Assembly: GCF_000719775.1 (NCBI RefSeq)
Contig: NZ_JOHR01000022.1
Coordinates: 1-64,000 of the forward strand
Length of the DNA: 64,000 bases
Direction of reading: 5' to 3'
From: Streptomyces sp. NRRL F-5135
GTDB lineage: Bacteria; Actinomycetota; Actinomycetes; Streptomycetales; Streptomycetaceae
Made by a program: the position numbers and the translations under genes. Every line of letters begins with the position of its first letter. Position 1 is the stretch's first letter. A model generated the notes under the pieces. It was given only the letters and a program-made list of their open reading frames with translations, was not told the DNA's origin and did not search any database. Below are positions 25,533 through 35,267 of this stretch, piece by piece.

Positions 25533-26291
25533 ATGAAGTCCACGACGAAGCCGACAGCCCTGGTGACCGGCGGCAGCCGCGGGATCGGCGCGGCCACCGC
25601 GCGGGTACTCGCGGCTCGCGGATACCACGTAGCCGTCAACTACGTCTCCAACCGTGAGGCGGCCGACCAGGTGGTCAAGCTCATCGAGACCGACGGCGGC
25701 GAAGCCTTCGCCGTGCGGGCGGACGTGCACGACCCCGGCCAGTCGGCCGAACTGCTGAAGCGCTCCGCGACCGACGGACGCCTGGACGTCCTCGTCTGCA
25801 ACGCCGGTGCCCGCTTCACTCCCACCCCCGTGCGGACCCTCGCCTGGGACGATTTCAGGACGAAGGTGACGAACGAGCTGGCTTCCGTCTACACCCTCAC
25901 CCAGCACGCGCTGGCGCTCATGGGTGCCCGGGGGCGGGGCCGCATCGTGTACGTCTCGAGCGCCGCGGCAGACGGTCCGCCCGCCCCGGGCATGGCTGCC
26001 CACGGTACCGCCAAGGCCGCCCTGAACACCTTCGCGCGCTTCGTCGCCCACGAGGCCGGCCCGCTCGGTATCAACGTCAACGTCGTGGCACCGGGCTATG
26101 TGCGCACCGAGAGCAGTGCGCATATGCCGTGGGAGTTCCAGCGGCGGCTGATGACGAACACACCTCTGGGGCGGGTCGCGGAACCGGAGGACGTGGCCAG
26201 GGCGATCGCGATGCTCGTCGGCGAGGAAGCCCGCTTCGTCACGGGTGAGGTTCTCACCGTCGACGGCGGCTACGGCCTGGCACGACGGTAG
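25533..26291 (+). CDS. Short-chain dehydrogenase/reductase with altered catalytic Tyr
   Basis: A 252-residue classical SDR similar to 3-oxoacyl-ACP reductases. The cofactor motif TGGSRGIG is at the N-terminus, NAGA follows strand 4, and the catalytic Ser is in VYVSSAAA. The YxxxK position reads HGTAK: His157 replaces the catalytic Tyr while Lys161 is kept. One base change (CAC for TAC) accounts for it. The C-terminal TGEVLTVDGGYG motif is intact. The reaction is therefore uncertain; the protein may be inactive or use His157 in a modified mechanism. ATG 25533 is preceded by CGGAGGA. Confidence 0.85.
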   Translation: MKSTTKPTALVTGGSRGIGAATARVLAARGYHVAVNYVSNREAADQVVKLIETDGGEAFAVRADVHDPGQSAELLKRSATDGRLDVLVCNAGARFTPTPVRTLAWDDFRTKVTNELASVYTLTQHALALMGARGRGRIVYVSSAAADGPPAPGMAAHGTAKAALNTFARFVAHEAGPLGINVNVVAPGYVRTESSAHMPWEFQRRLMTNTPLGRVAEPEDVARAIAMLVGEEARFVTGEVLTVDGGYGLARR

Positions 26292-26463
26292 AGAAGGCTC
26301 GGCCACGCGGCTACGGGCACACGCGCACGACGTTCACCGGCCCGGCGTGACAACGGCGCGGGCCCCGTTCGCGGCTTCGCCGGGATCGTGGGACGGTGTC
26401 GTCCGCCGTGATCAGCGGTCGTACGGCCTGATGCCGACGCGGGGGAGCGCGGGTCGGTCCTGG

Positions 26464-26994
26464 TCACCTCGCCGTCAGCGCGGTGACCAGCTCATCCAGT
26501 CCGCCGAACCGCAGGTCGAAGGCATCGGTGCTCGTGGGCGGATCCCCGAACGGCCGGTGGACGTAGGCGGTTCGCATGCCCCTCGCCCGAGCTCCGCGCA
26601 GGTCCCAGGCGTGGGCGGCCACCATCAGCACGCGTTCGGGCGGACATCCTGCGGTGTCGACGGCGAGCCGGTAGACCTCCGGTGCCGGCTTGTAGGCCGA
26701 CACGGCTTCGGCGGACAGGGCCTGGTGCCAGCGCAGCCCCGCATGTGCGCTCAGGCGCAGCAGGTCGGTACGGCCTGCGTTGGAGAGGGCGAGTACGGGG
26801 AACTGGCGCGCGAGCCGCTCCAGGCCGGCGGCGGAGTCGCTCCACGGGGGCAGGCGTCGGCCGGCGGTGGCCAGCCGGGCGATGGTCGCCGGCTCGGCGA
26901 GTCCGGCTCGGTCGGCCACCCGGTGAGCGCGGTCGCACCGTCTGTCTCGGTTGGCTGGGATCCGTACCCCGGCCGCACATCGGACGAGTCGCAC
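26464..26994 (-). pseudogene. 5'-truncated HAD-type (haloacid dehalogenase-like) hydrolase
   Basis: The frame encodes the middle and C-terminus of a type II haloacid dehalogenase-like protein. LALSNAGRTDLL is motif II (Ser/Asn), SAYKPAPEVYRLA carries the motif III Lys, and LMVAAHAWDLRGARARGMRTAYVHR is motif IV (quoted in part: AAHAWDLRGA). The N-terminal motif I with the nucleophilic Asp (DVxGTL) is absent in all frames upstream to about 27300, so the enzyme cannot be functional. The usual family length is about 225 residues, while about 150 recognisable residues remain. Confidence 0.7.
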
Positions 26995-27506
26995 CGCCGC
27001 CCCCGGAAGTCACGTCCGTAACGGCTTCGCCCCGCCCGGCCGCCGACGGAGCCGGCAACCCGCCGGTCGTGCTCCGGAGCGGACCGGTGTGCTCGTCCGG
27101 GCCCGGCGAAGCCCGCTACGACGCCCCGCCCGCACGGCCGGCGACGGTACCGGTCGTGGTCGTTCGTGTGCCCGCGTCCCACGCGTGAGGCTCGAACCGA
27201 GGCCGTCACGCGGTGGGACGACCGCGGCTGGACGGGGGCCGCCGACCTCGCACCCTCACCGGCCCGACCGGCTGGCGAGACCGCCACCGTCAACGCTCAA
27301 GGAATTCCGCATTCCGTGCGTGAATCGCTGATTCTGCTTCGCCGCCTTTCTCTTCCGCCCCTGGCGAATCTCCGGTTTCCGCAAGCGGGAAATAAGGGCC
27401 GGGGTGAGCAAGCCACAAACGCGTCAAGCGATGCGGTCGACGTTTTCAGGACTTTGTCTCCCGGGGGAAGCGGGGAATTGTTTTTCCATATCTACGATTC
27501 CGAGCT
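26995..27506. other. Intergenic region upstream of the oxidase operon
   Basis: No gene is recognised in these 512 bases. The first part is GC-rich and may contain decayed 5' sequence of the dehalogenase. The last 200 bases (27300–27506) are clearly less GC-rich than their surroundings and probably hold the promoter of the oxidase gene at 27507, though no consensus pair was assigned. Confidence 0.5.
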
Positions 27507-29543
27507 ATGACCGACACTCCGCGGGACAACTCCGCCACCCGTGCGCGCTGGCAGACATGTCTCAAGCTCGCCCGAGAACTCCTCCTCGTGGGGCCGGACG
27601 GCAAGGACCTCAAACTCGACTATCTCCACACCCTGATCGACACCGGCCATCTCGGCCCCACCCGGCATCCGCGCAAGAAGGTCCTCGTGATCGGCGCCGG
27701 TGTCACCGGCCTCGTCGCCGCCCGCCTGCTCAAGGACGCCGGTCACGACGTCACCGTCCTGGAGGCCAACGAGAGCCGTGTCGGCGGACGCGTCAAGACC
27801 TTCCGTGCCACCAAGCACCACCAGCCCTTCGACGACCACGCCCAGTACGCCGAGGCCGGCGCCATGCGGCTGCCCGACTTCCACCCGCTCGTCCTCGCCC
27901 TCGTCGACAAGCTCGGGCTCGGTCGCCGCCAGTTCTACAACGTGGACGTGGACCCCTCCACCGGCAGCGGCCCCGAGACCCCGGTCCCCCCGGTGACCTA
28001 CACCTCCTTCACCGGCCGGACGTGGACCTACGGTGACGACAGCCCCGACTTCCGGGAACCCGACAAGCTCGGCAACTCCTGGATCCGCACCAACCGTGTC
28101 CAGGTGCGCCGTGCCGACTACGCCACCACTCCCGAACGGATCAACGAGGGCTTCCACCTCACCGACGACGAGGTCCGCGCCCCGGTCGTGAAGATGGTCG
28201 ACGACGCACTGGAGAGCGTGCGCGACTACTACTCCGACGTCGTCGACGGGAAGCGCGTCAACAAGCCGTTCGACGAGTGGGTCGAGGGCTGGGCCCGGGT
28301 GATCCGCGACTTCGACGGCTACTCGATGGGTGGCTTCCTGCGCGACCACGCCGGGCTCAGCGACGAGGCGGTCGAGGCCGTCGGAACCATCGAGAACATG
28401 TCCTCACGGCTGTACCTCTCCTTCTTCCACTCCTTCCTGAGCCGCAGTGACATCAATCCCGCCGTCCGCTACTGGGAGATACCCGGCGGCAGCTGGCGCC
28501 TGCCGCACGCACTCCACCAGGGCCTGCTCGACGAGGTGCGGCTCGGCCACCGCATGATCCGCCTCGAGTACCACGATCCCAGCCGCGACACCGACCCCGA
28601 GGGCACCGACGCCGTCGGACCCGACGGATGGGGCGTGGCCGTGCAGACCGTCGCCGAGAACGACCCGGGGGCCGCGCCGCGCCTGTGGACCGCGGACCTG
28701 GCGGTCGTCACCATCCCGTTCTCCGCCCTGCGCTTCGTGGAGATCGTCCCCTCGATGTCGTACAAGAAGCGCCGCGCCATCATCGAGACGCACTACGACC
28801 AGGCCACCAAGGTGTTGCTGGAGTTCAGCCGCCGGTGGTGGGAGTTCACCGAGGACGACTGGCGCGACGAACTCGAGAGCATCGCTCCGGGTCTCCACGA
28901 GTACTACCGGCTGAGCGACGAGGCGGACACCGAATCCGTCCCGACGCTTCCCGAGCCCGGGGCCGGCCTGCTCGGCGCAGCGGTCAAGGACAGCAGCGTC
29001 TCCGAGGAGATGCGGCAGCTGGGCGGCAGCCTGCCGCTGCGCGGCCCCGCCGTCCGCCCCGCCACCCACTGCTTCGGAGGGGGCTCCGCCACCGACAACC
29101 CCAACCGGTTCATGTACTACCCCTCGCACCGGGTCGAGGGCAGCACCGGCGGCGTGGTGCTCGCCTCGTACAGCTGGTCCGACGACGCCGCGCGCTGGGA
29201 CTCCATGCGGGACGCCGAGCGCTACGTCTACGCCCTGCGCAACCTCCAGGCCCTGCACGGCCGCCGTATCGAGGTGTTCTTCACCGGGCGGGGCGCCACC
29301 AAGAGCTGGGCCCGCGACCCGTACGCCTTCGGCGAGGCCGCCATCTACACGCCGCACCAGATGACCAGCTTCCACCTGGACGCCTCCCGGCCGGAAGGGC
29401 CCGTGCACTTCGCAGGGGAGCACACATCCCTCAAGCACGCGTGGATCGAGGGCGCTCTGGAGAGCGCCGTCCGCGCGGCCGTCGCCGTCCACAAGGCACC
29501 GCCGGTCACCACCCCGGGTCCGAGCAAGGAGGACCGCTCGTGA
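27507..29543 (+). CDS. L-glutamate oxidase-like flavin amine oxidase
   Basis: A 678-residue FAD-dependent L-amino acid oxidase. Much of the chain reads like Streptomyces L-glutamate oxidase (LGOX), including the unusual early segment [20 protein letters not shown] before the Rossmann motif (quoted in part: ARELLLVGP). The FAD motif is [15 protein letters not shown] (Gly63, Gly65, Gly68), and the C-terminal FAD motif ends in [18 protein letters not shown]. The reaction is L-amino acid + O2 + water to 2-oxo acid, ammonia and H2O2; glutamate is the likely substrate from similarity. No signal peptide is evident, whereas known LGOX is secreted. The ribosome site is weak. The stop overlaps the start of the next gene (GTGA), so the two are coupled. 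Confidence 0.85.
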   Translation: MTDTPRDNSATRARWQTCLKLARELLLVGPDGKDLKLDYLHTLIDTGHLGPTRHPRKKVLVIGAGVTGLVAARLLKDAGHDVTVLEANESRVGGRVKTFRATKHHQPFDDHAQYAEAGAMRLPDFHPLVLALVDKLGLGRRQFYNVDVDPSTGSGPETPVPPVTYTSFTGRTWTYGDDSPDFREPDKLGNSWIRTNRVQVRRADYATTPERINEGFHLTDDEVRAPVVKMVDDALESVRDYYSDVVDGKRVNKPFDEWVEGWARVIRDFDGYSMGGFLRDHAGLSDEAVEAVGTIENMSSRLYLSFFHSFLSRSDINPAVRYWEIPGGSWRLPHALHQGLLDEVRLGHRMIRLEYHDPSRDTDPEGTDAVGPDGWGVAVQTVAENDPGAAPRLWTADLAVVTIPFSALRFVEIVPSMSYKKRRAIIETHYDQATKVLLEFSRRWWEFTEDDWRDELESIAPGLHEYYRLSDEADTESVPTLPEPGAGLLGAAVKDSSVSEEMRQLGGSLPLRGPAVRPATHCFGGGSATDNPNRFMYYPSHRVEGSTGGVVLASYSWSDDAARWDSMRDAERYVYALRNLQALHGRRIEVFFTGRGATKSWARDPYAFGEAAIYTPHQMTSFHLDASRPEGPVHFAGEHTSLKHAWIEGALESAVRAAVAVHKAPPVTTPGPSKEDRS

Positions 29544-31402
29544 CCGTGATCACCTCCGACTGCACGGTCGCCCGCTACCTCGCCCTGCGTCTGGCCGAGC
29601 TGGGCATCACCCACCTGTTCGGCGTTCCCGGCAACCACCTCGGCCCCTTCCTGACCACCCTGCGGGCCGAGGGCGACATCGAGTGGGTCGGTACTCCCAC
29701 CGAGGGCGGCGCGGGTCAGGCCGCCGACGCCTACGCCCGTGTCCACGGCATCGGCGCGGCCGCCGTCACCTACAGTGTCGGCGCGTTCAACCTGCTCAAC
29801 GCCTGTGGTGGGGCCTACGTCGAGCAGATCCCGCTCGTCGCCGTCAACGCGTCCCCGCCCTACGAGCAGTGGCAGAACTACCGCGCCATCGGCATGCTCA
29901 CGTCGCACATGAGCCCTCGCTCCGAGAGCAACCTCGACGTCTACCGGCAGGTCACCGTGGACGCCCAGGTCATCTCCAACCCGGGGCTCGCCCCCGGCCA
30001 GATCGACGCCGCGCTCACCGCCTGCCTCTCCGAGCGCAGGCCGGTCTACCTGGAGGTCATGGAGGACCTGTGGGACGAGCCCTGCTCCGAGCCCGCGGAG
30101 CCCATCCGCCGCCGCGAGCGGCCGTTCAGCGCGCGCAACCGGCCCATGCTGGACCGCGCCGTCGACGCGATCCTCACCCTGATCGATGAGCATCCGGGCC
30201 CGGACGGCCGCCCACGCCCGATCGTGTGGGCCGGTGAGGAGGTCGACCGGTTCCGTCTCGGCGGACAGCTCACCGACCTGGTGGCGGCCACCGGAGTGCC
30301 GTTCTGCACCACCGTCGGTGCCAAGGCCGTCGTCGACGAGGACCTGCCGCAGTTCCACGGCGTGTACAACGGCGCGGCCAGCCACCCGGACGTGCACTGG
30401 ATCTTCAAGGACTGGGCCACCTGCCGGATCGGGCTCGGCGCCTGGTCCACGTCGAAGAACCTCGGCGGCGATCGATACATCGGCGGCGACTGGGTGATGG
30501 CCGCGAACGGCGGCGTCAGCGTCGGCACCCGCTACTTCCCCGACGTACAGCTCGAACAGCTGCTGCCCGCCCTCCAGGACGCGCTGGTGAAGGCCTACGG
30601 CTCCGGGGGACTGGCGGCCGACTACTACGCCGAGGCCCACGCTTACCACGGAGCCCCCCGCGACCGCCCCGCCGGCCTGGAGCACCACCGTGCCTCGCTC
30701 CGCACCAGCGGCTCTCGGTCCAGGCACGCCGAACGGCTCACCTATGACGGCGTCTTCGACCGGATCAACCACTTCCTGGGCCACGAGACCCGGCAGGACT
30801 GGACGGTGGTCTCCGACGCCGCGTTCTCCCTCATCGGCTCGATGAACCTGTCCCTGCCCGCCGGCGGGTTCCTGTCCCAGATCAGCTGGCTGTCCATCGG
30901 CTGGTCGGTCGGTGCGGCCACCGGCGCCGGTCTCGCCCCCGAGCGCGGGCACGCCCGGCCGATGGTGTTCGTCGGCGACGGCGCCTTCCAGGAGACCTGT
31001 CAGGAGATCTCCACCCACACCCGGCTCGGCCTGCGGTCGGTGGTGTTCGTCATGGACAACGGACACTTCTACGGCATCGAGCAGATGCTGGTTCACCCGT
31101 CCTACTACGCCGATCCGGGCTCCGCCGATCCGGGCTCCGCGGACTCGGACGGCGCGGACTTCTACAACGTCCTCCACCCGTGGCACTACGACCGCCTCGC
31201 GGCCGTCTTCGCCGGCAGGAGGACCCCGGCGACCGGCATCAGCATCGCGCACCCCACCGAGCTGGACGACCTGCTGGCCCGCCTCACCGATCCGGACGAC
31301 CCGGTCAACGCGGGACCGCTGCTCGTCCGTGTCCGCCTGCACCGGCACGACTACCCGCGAGCGATGGCGTACAAGGTGCGAAAGTCCTCAGCGGTGGAGT
31401 GA
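29540..31402 (+). CDS. ThDP-dependent 2-oxo acid decarboxylase-like enzyme
   Basis: A 620-residue thiamine-diphosphate enzyme of the pyruvate/indolepyruvate decarboxylase superfamily. The N-terminal Pyr domain has [12 protein letters not shown] and the cofactor-activating Glu55 in TEGGAG. The PP domain has the ThDP/Mg motif GDG (479–481) to Asn507, 25 residues apart. Residues near 530–540 carry a [11 protein letters not shown] duplication. The start is GTG 29540 (AAGGAGG upstream), overlapping the oxidase stop. Because it is coupled to an oxidase that makes a 2-oxo acid, the natural inference is decarboxylation of that product, for example 2-oxoglutarate to succinate semialdehyde. A carboligase function cannot be excluded. 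Confidence 0.82.
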   Translation: MTVITSDCTVARYLALRLAELGITHLFGVPGNHLGPFLTTLRAEGDIEWVGTPTEGGAGQAADAYARVHGIGAAAVTYSVGAFNLLNACGGAYVEQIPLVAVNASPPYEQWQNYRAIGMLTSHMSPRSESNLDVYRQVTVDAQVISNPGLAPGQIDAALTACLSERRPVYLEVMEDLWDEPCSEPAEPIRRRERPFSARNRPMLDRAVDAILTLIDEHPGPDGRPRPIVWAGEEVDRFRLGGQLTDLVAATGVPFCTTVGAKAVVDEDLPQFHGVYNGAASHPDVHWIFKDWATCRIGLGAWSTSKNLGGDRYIGGDWVMAANGGVSVGTRYFPDVQLEQLLPALQDALVKAYGSGGLAADYYAEAHAYHGAPRDRPAGLEHHRASLRTSGSRSRHAERLTYDGVFDRINHFLGHETRQDWTVVSDAAFSLIGSMNLSLPAGGFLSQISWLSIGWSVGAATGAGLAPERGHARPMVFVGDGAFQETCQEISTHTRLGLRSVVFVMDNGHFYGIEQMLVHPSYYADPGSADPGSADSDGADFYNVLHPWHYDRLAAVFAGRRTPATGISIAHPTELDDLLARLTDPDDPVNAGPLLVRVRLHRHDYPRAMAYKVRKSSAVE

Positions 31403-31479
31403 CGGTGCTGCTCCGCGCCGGTGCGAGGGTGGTCCTCCGCGTCGGCGCGACGGTCCTGCCGGACCGGAGGGCGGAGAAG

Positions 31480-31502
31480 GGGCACGCCGGGGCGGCGTGC
31501 CC
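31480..31502. terminator. Hairpin after the oxidase–decarboxylase pair
   Basis: GGGCACGCC–GGGGC–GGCGTGCCC, a perfect 9-bp stem, lies 78 bases after the decarboxylase stop and ends before the ribosome site of the next gene. Confidence 0.6.
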
Positions 31503-31537
31503 GTGCCAGGAATTCCCATAATCGAAGGGGGAAGAAA

Positions 31538-32047
31538 ATGGCTGATCTCAACGTACTGATCGCGTTCGACGCGGCCACGATCGTCGAGCAGTATCCCAAC
31601 GCGTCGAGGAACCCGGCCGCGCCGACGCAGGTCGACCACGGTCTGATCTACATGACGACGCGCCACGACCACATCATCGGTACATCGGGGGCCGAGTTGA
31701 ACCTCCGTGCCGAGCCCGGGGACAGCATCAGGTGGCGGGAGACGACGCTGTCGCTCAGCAGCGACTACAAGGCGTTGCTCTACAAGTACGTGAGCAGCGA
31801 CACCGACCACACGCTGATCAGGACGCCGGAGATCGAGGTGATCGACGGGATCTACCCGATTCCGAAGGAAGGGGCGGAGGGCAGGCCCGACTTCGTGACG
31901 CAGAACTACCAGGATCACTACTGGCGGGCGACGGTCAAGAAGACGGGCAAGGTCGTGTACCACTTCTACTTCCAGATCCTGGACCGCCATCGGCAATTGA
32001 AGGGGTACTTCCAGTGGGACCCCTTCATCACCATCGAAAACCCCTGA
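31538..32047 (+). CDS. PixA/AidA inclusion body family protein
   Basis: A 169-residue protein of the PixA/AidA family (Pfam inclusion body protein). Typical family elements are the start LNVLIAFDAATIV and the middle GDSIRWRETTLS, with the C-terminal YHFYFQILDRHRQLKGYFQWDP strand pair (quoted in part: KGYFQWDP). Family members include the Xenorhabdus crystalline inclusion protein PixA and the quorum-sensing-controlled AidA of Burkholderia and Ralstonia; molecular function is unknown. There is no signal peptide. ATG 31538 is preceded by GGGGGAAG. It has its own terminator and seems to be a single-gene unit between the oxidase pair and the lanthipeptide genes. Confidence 0.85.
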   Translation: MADLNVLIAFDAATIVEQYPNASRNPAAPTQVDHGLIYMTTRHDHIIGTSGAELNLRAEPGDSIRWRETTLSLSSDYKALLYKYVSSDTDHTLIRTPEIEVIDGIYPIPKEGAEGRPDFVTQNYQDHYWRATVKKTGKVVYHFYFQILDRHRQLKGYFQWDPFITIENP

Positions 32048-32061
32048 CGCTCCCCGGACAT

Positions 32062-32088
32062 GGGCGGCGGTCTCCGGGGCCGCCGCCC
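32062..32088. terminator. Hairpin after the PixA/AidA gene
   Basis: GGGCGGCGG and its exact reverse complement CCGCCGCCC flank a 9-base loop, 14 bases after the stop codon. Confidence 0.75.
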
Positions 32089-32146
32089 ACCCGCGCCACG
32101 GTGAGCGGTTGCCGTGGCACAAACAGGGGGCTACACCGGATCGGCG

Positions 32147-32158
32147 ACAAACGTTTGT
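32147..32158. promoter_or_regulatory. 12-bp perfect palindrome upstream of the lanthipeptide genes
   Basis: ACAAACGTTTGT is a perfect palindrome in the leader region of the lanthipeptide precursor gene, 183 bases before its start. It has the look of an operator for a dimeric repressor such as a TetR-type protein. The rest of the 32089–32340 gap contains no gene. Confidence 0.45.
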
Positions 32159-32340
32159 ACGCCTTCCGGAAACGCGTTCACGCCATCCGGGCCGAACAGC
32201 TCATCACTCGCTCGAATCCGCCTCCGGAAACCATGTATTCAAGACAGCCGGGGAGTTGCGGGATTGACGGTGCTTGACCGCAGGGAAAAGATGTATCGCA
32301 ATGTTTCCCGGTCGACGCCCCGAAAAAGGAGGTTGGAACC

Positions 32341-32475
32341 GTGCAGTTCGTCCTTGATCTGCAAGGCATCACCAGCGCCGAGGAAGTGGCGAGCGAACAC
32401 CTGATGATCAGCGATTTCTCGACCATCTTCTGCGGTTGGGAGCCCGTCCAGGAGCCGGCTCGCGGAGCGGAATGA
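32341..32475 (+). CDS. Class III lanthipeptide precursor peptide (LanA)
   Basis: A 44-residue peptide starting at GTG 32341, with a strong AAAAAGGAGG site. The leader contains VLDLQ at residues 4–8, matching the ILxLQ motif that class III synthetases recognise, followed by the acidic helix SAEEVASEH. The core contains Ser24-Asp-Phe-Ser27-Thr-Ile-Phe-Cys31, an exact Ser-x2-Ser-x3-Cys labionin pattern, with the only Cys of the peptide. The tail after Gly32-Trp33 is Pro/Glu-rich and ends RGAE. One labionin or methyllabionin-free ring is predicted. The LanKC gene follows after 119 bases. No second precursor was found. Confidence 0.82.
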   Translation: MQFVLDLQGITSAEEVASEHLMISDFSTIFCGWEPVQEPARGAE

Positions 32476-32508
32476 GCCGCGGGACGGACTGAGCCGGAAT
32501 CGTGTGGA

Positions 32509-32549
32509 TCCCGGGGCCCGGTGGACCATGGTGCCACCGGGCCCCGGGA
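32509..32549 (+). terminator. Strong intercistronic hairpin between lanA and lanKC
   Basis: A 15-bp perfect stem (CCCGGGGCCCGGTGG with its exact complement), extended by one T–A pair, encloses a 9-base loop. It starts 34 bases after the precursor stop and ends 46 bases before the LanKC start. Partial termination or mRNA 3' protection here would give more precursor than enzyme, a common arrangement in RiPP operons. Confidence 0.8.
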
Positions 32550-32594
32550 CGATCCCCCGGCTGCCGCGGGCCTTCGTTCCGGGAGGAAGGTGAA

Positions 32595-35267
32595 GTGAAG
32601 CTCCACTACGTCCGGTACTGCCAGGCCGACAGCCCCTTCTACGACGAGCCACGAAGACGTCCGGACGGACACGGGTACTACCTCCAGGCCGGGCAGGAGC
32701 CGCCCGCCGGCTGGACCTCCGGCATCCACGGCCCCTGGGTACGTCTGGCCCCGCGGGACGCGCGGCTTCCTCCGCAGGGCTGGAAGGTGCACGTGTCGGC
32801 CCGCCCCGAAACCGCCCAGCTCCTGCTCGACCGCACCTTCGCCTACTGCGTCGAGCGGAGGATACCGTTCAAGTTCCTGGCCGGTGAAACCGAACTCCGC
32901 GGCCGGAACCACAAATACGCGGACCGCGGCGGCAGCGGAAAGTTCATCACCGTGTACCCGGTGTCCGACGCGCAGCTCCACGCACTTCTCACCGACCTCG
33001 ACCCCCGGCTCAAGGGGCTCGGCGGGCCACACATCCTGTCGGACCTGCGCTGGGCCGACGGCCCGCTCCACCTTCGGTACGGAGGGTTCGCCGAACGGTA
33101 CGTTCACGGCGTCCTGAACGCGCCGGAACCGGCGATCGAGACACCGGACGGCCGGCTGGTGGCCGACACCCGTTCCCCGGTTTTCCGGTTGCCCGAATGG
33201 GTGCGGCCGCCCGCGTTCCTCGCAGCCGCGCTGCGGGAGCGGACGCGGCACGAAGCGCCGCCGCGACTTCCCTACACGATCGACTCCGCCCTGCACTTCT
33301 CCAACGGCGGCGGAGTCTATCTCGCCACGGACCGGCGGACCGGGCAGAAGGTGGTTCTCAAAGAGGCCCGCCCCCACGCCGGGCTCGACCAGCGCGGCCG
33401 GGACGCCGTCCAGCGCCTCCGCCACGAGCGCGACGTGCTGAGGGAACTGGCGGACGTCGAGGAGGTCGTCGACTGCGTCGACTCGTTCCAGCTGTGGGAA
33501 CACCACTTCCTGGTTCTCTCCCATGCCGAAGGCGTGGGATTCCACAGAGAAGTGGCCCGGCGCACGCCCCTGCACACTCCCGAGGCCGGTGACCGGGCAT
33601 TCGCCGAGTACACCGTGTGGGCCACGAACGTCCTGGACAAGATCGGAACCGCTGTCCGCGCGCTGCACGCGAAGGGATTCGCCTTCGGGGACCTTCACCC
33701 CGGGAACATCGTTGTCACCCCGGACGGTGGCATCCGGCTGCTCGACTTCGAAATGGCCGTCCGCTCCGACGACCCCCAGGACATCCGCACCGGCGCGCCC
33801 GGCTTCGCCCCGCCCACCCCCAGGGGCGGCGTCCTCGCCGACCGGTATGCGCTCGGCTGCCTGCGGCTGTCGGCGTTCCTCCCGCTCACCGCCGTGCTGC
33901 CCCTCGATCCGAGTCGCGCGGCGGCCCACCTCCGGTTCGTGACGTCCCGGTTTCCGGTCTCCGAGCACTGGGCCTCCGAGACCCTGGAGCTGCTGGCGCC
34001 GCACCGGCCCGGCGGGGCCGGCGCGCCGGGCCGGCCGGCGGCCGACGGCACTCCGATCGGCGACCTCGGGGACGCCGCCACCGCCGACTGGCCCGCGATC
34101 GAGGCCTCGGTGGCCCGCGCCGTGTGGAACAGCGCCACGCCGCGGCGGGACGACCGGCTCTTCCCCGGGGATGTCGAACAGTTCGTCCTCGGCGGCCTCG
34201 GGTTCGGATACGGGGCAGCGGGTGTGCTGTACGCGATGGCCCGGGCCGGCCACGGCCGCCGCGAGGAGTACGAGGCCTGGCTGCTCGACGCCGTCCGTCG
34301 GCCGCGGGCCGCGCCGCGGCGCGGGTTCTACGACGGGCTGCACGGCATCGCGTACGCCTTCGAGGCGATCGGTGACCGCGATGCCGCCCTGGAGGTTCTG
34401 GATCGTGCCGAGGCCCCTCTCCGGGACGGTGTCGTCGTCGGGGACGACCTGGGAACGGGACAGGCCGGTGTGGTCCTCAACCGGCTCCACTTCGCCCGCC
34501 GGCTGGGCGACCGCGGGCTGCGTGCCGAAGCCGTCACCGCCGCGCACCGGATCGCGGACAGGCTGACCGGTGTCCCGCTTTCCACGGAGACCGCCGGCCG
34601 CGGCGGTTCGGCCCGCCGGGCGGGGCTCCTCCACGGAGCCTCGGGACTCGCGCTGATGTTCACGCGGCTGTACGAGGAGACCGACGATCACGCCCAGGAG
34701 TACCTCGACCTCGCCGAGCGCGCCGTGCGGCTGGATCTGGAACGATGCGTACTCGTCCCCGGCACCGGAGCCCTGCAGGTCGACGAAGGACGCCGCATGA
34801 TGCCGTACATCGCGACCGGCTCGGCGGGGATCGGTCTGGCCCTGCTCGCCCTGTTGAGGCACCGGCGGCCCCCGGATCTGCTGCGGGCCATGAACGGCCT
34901 GCTGAAGGCCGCCTTGCCCGTCTTCCACGTGTTCCCCGGCCTTTTCACGGGCACAGCCGGACAGCTGGGGTTCCTCCAGCAGGCCCGGCGCGCCGGATTC
35001 GGCGCGCACGACGGGCCCGGCGGGCGCGACGGCGGGTCCGGCGGGACGATCGCGACCCAACACGACCGGCTGCGGCTCCACATGACGGTTCTGCGGGGCG
35101 AGATCGCCTTCCCCGGCGAGCAACTCATGCGGCTCTCCATGGACTTCGGCACCGGAAGCGCCGGCATCCTGCACACGCTGGCCACACTGCGTGACGACCG
35201 GCTGCCACTGCTGCCTTTCGTGCTCCCGTTCACCGACGACCGCCGGGAGACGGGCACCGCGCCCTGA
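32595..35267 (+). CDS. Class III lanthionine synthetase LanKC
   Basis: An 890-residue three-domain class III lanthipeptide synthetase. Residues about 1–220 form the lyase domain that removes phosphate from pSer/pThr. The Ser/Thr kinase domain follows (about 225–480), with the Lys of KVVLKEA, the catalytic loop GDLHPGN (Asp366, Asn371) and the DFE metal site (Asp384). The C-terminal cyclase (about 530–885) has the alpha-toroid Gly motifs GLHGIAYAF, LLHGASGLALMF and DFGTGSAGI. It lacks the Cys–Cys–His zinc site, which distinguishes class III from class IV. GTG 32595 has GGGAGGAAGG upstream. It would dehydrate Ser24/Ser27 of the adjacent precursor and form labionin. No dedicated transporter or regulator adjoins. 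Confidence 0.93.
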   Translation: MKLHYVRYCQADSPFYDEPRRRPDGHGYYLQAGQEPPAGWTSGIHGPWVRLAPRDARLPPQGWKVHVSARPETAQLLLDRTFAYCVERRIPFKFLAGETELRGRNHKYADRGGSGKFITVYPVSDAQLHALLTDLDPRLKGLGGPHILSDLRWADGPLHLRYGGFAERYVHGVLNAPEPAIETPDGRLVADTRSPVFRLPEWVRPPAFLAAALRERTRHEAPPRLPYTIDSALHFSNGGGVYLATDRRTGQKVVLKEARPHAGLDQRGRDAVQRLRHERDVLRELADVEEVVDCVDSFQLWEHHFLVLSHAEGVGFHREVARRTPLHTPEAGDRAFAEYTVWATNVLDKIGTAVRALHAKGFAFGDLHPGNIVVTPDGGIRLLDFEMAVRSDDPQDIRTGAPGFAPPTPRGGVLADRYALGCLRLSAFLPLTAVLPLDPSRAAAHLRFVTSRFPVSEHWASETLELLAPHRPGGAGAPGRPAADGTPIGDLGDAATADWPAIEASVARAVWNSATPRRDDRLFPGDVEQFVLGGLGFGYGAAGVLYAMARAGHGRREEYEAWLLDAVRRPRAAPRRGFYDGLHGIAYAFEAIGDRDAALEVLDRAEAPLRDGVVVGDDLGTGQAGVVLNRLHFARRLGDRGLRAEAVTAAHRIADRLTGVPLSTETAGRGGSARRAGLLHGASGLALMFTRLYEETDDHAQEYLDLAERAVRLDLERCVLVPGTGALQVDEGRRMMPYIATGSAGIGLALLALLRHRRPPDLLRAMNGLLKAALPVFHVFPGLFTGTAGQLGFLQQARRAGFGAHDGPGGRDGGSGGTIATQHDRLRLHMTVLRGEIAFPGEQLMRLSMDFGTGSAGILHTLATLRDDRLPLLPFVLPFTDDRRETGTAP

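Noticed and set aside
26464..26994. A functional haloacid dehalogenase
   Set aside because: The N-terminal motif with the nucleophilic Asp is absent in every nearby frame.
32595..35267. Class IV lanthipeptide synthetase
   Set aside because: The cyclase domain lacks the Cys–Cys–His zinc ligands required for class IV.
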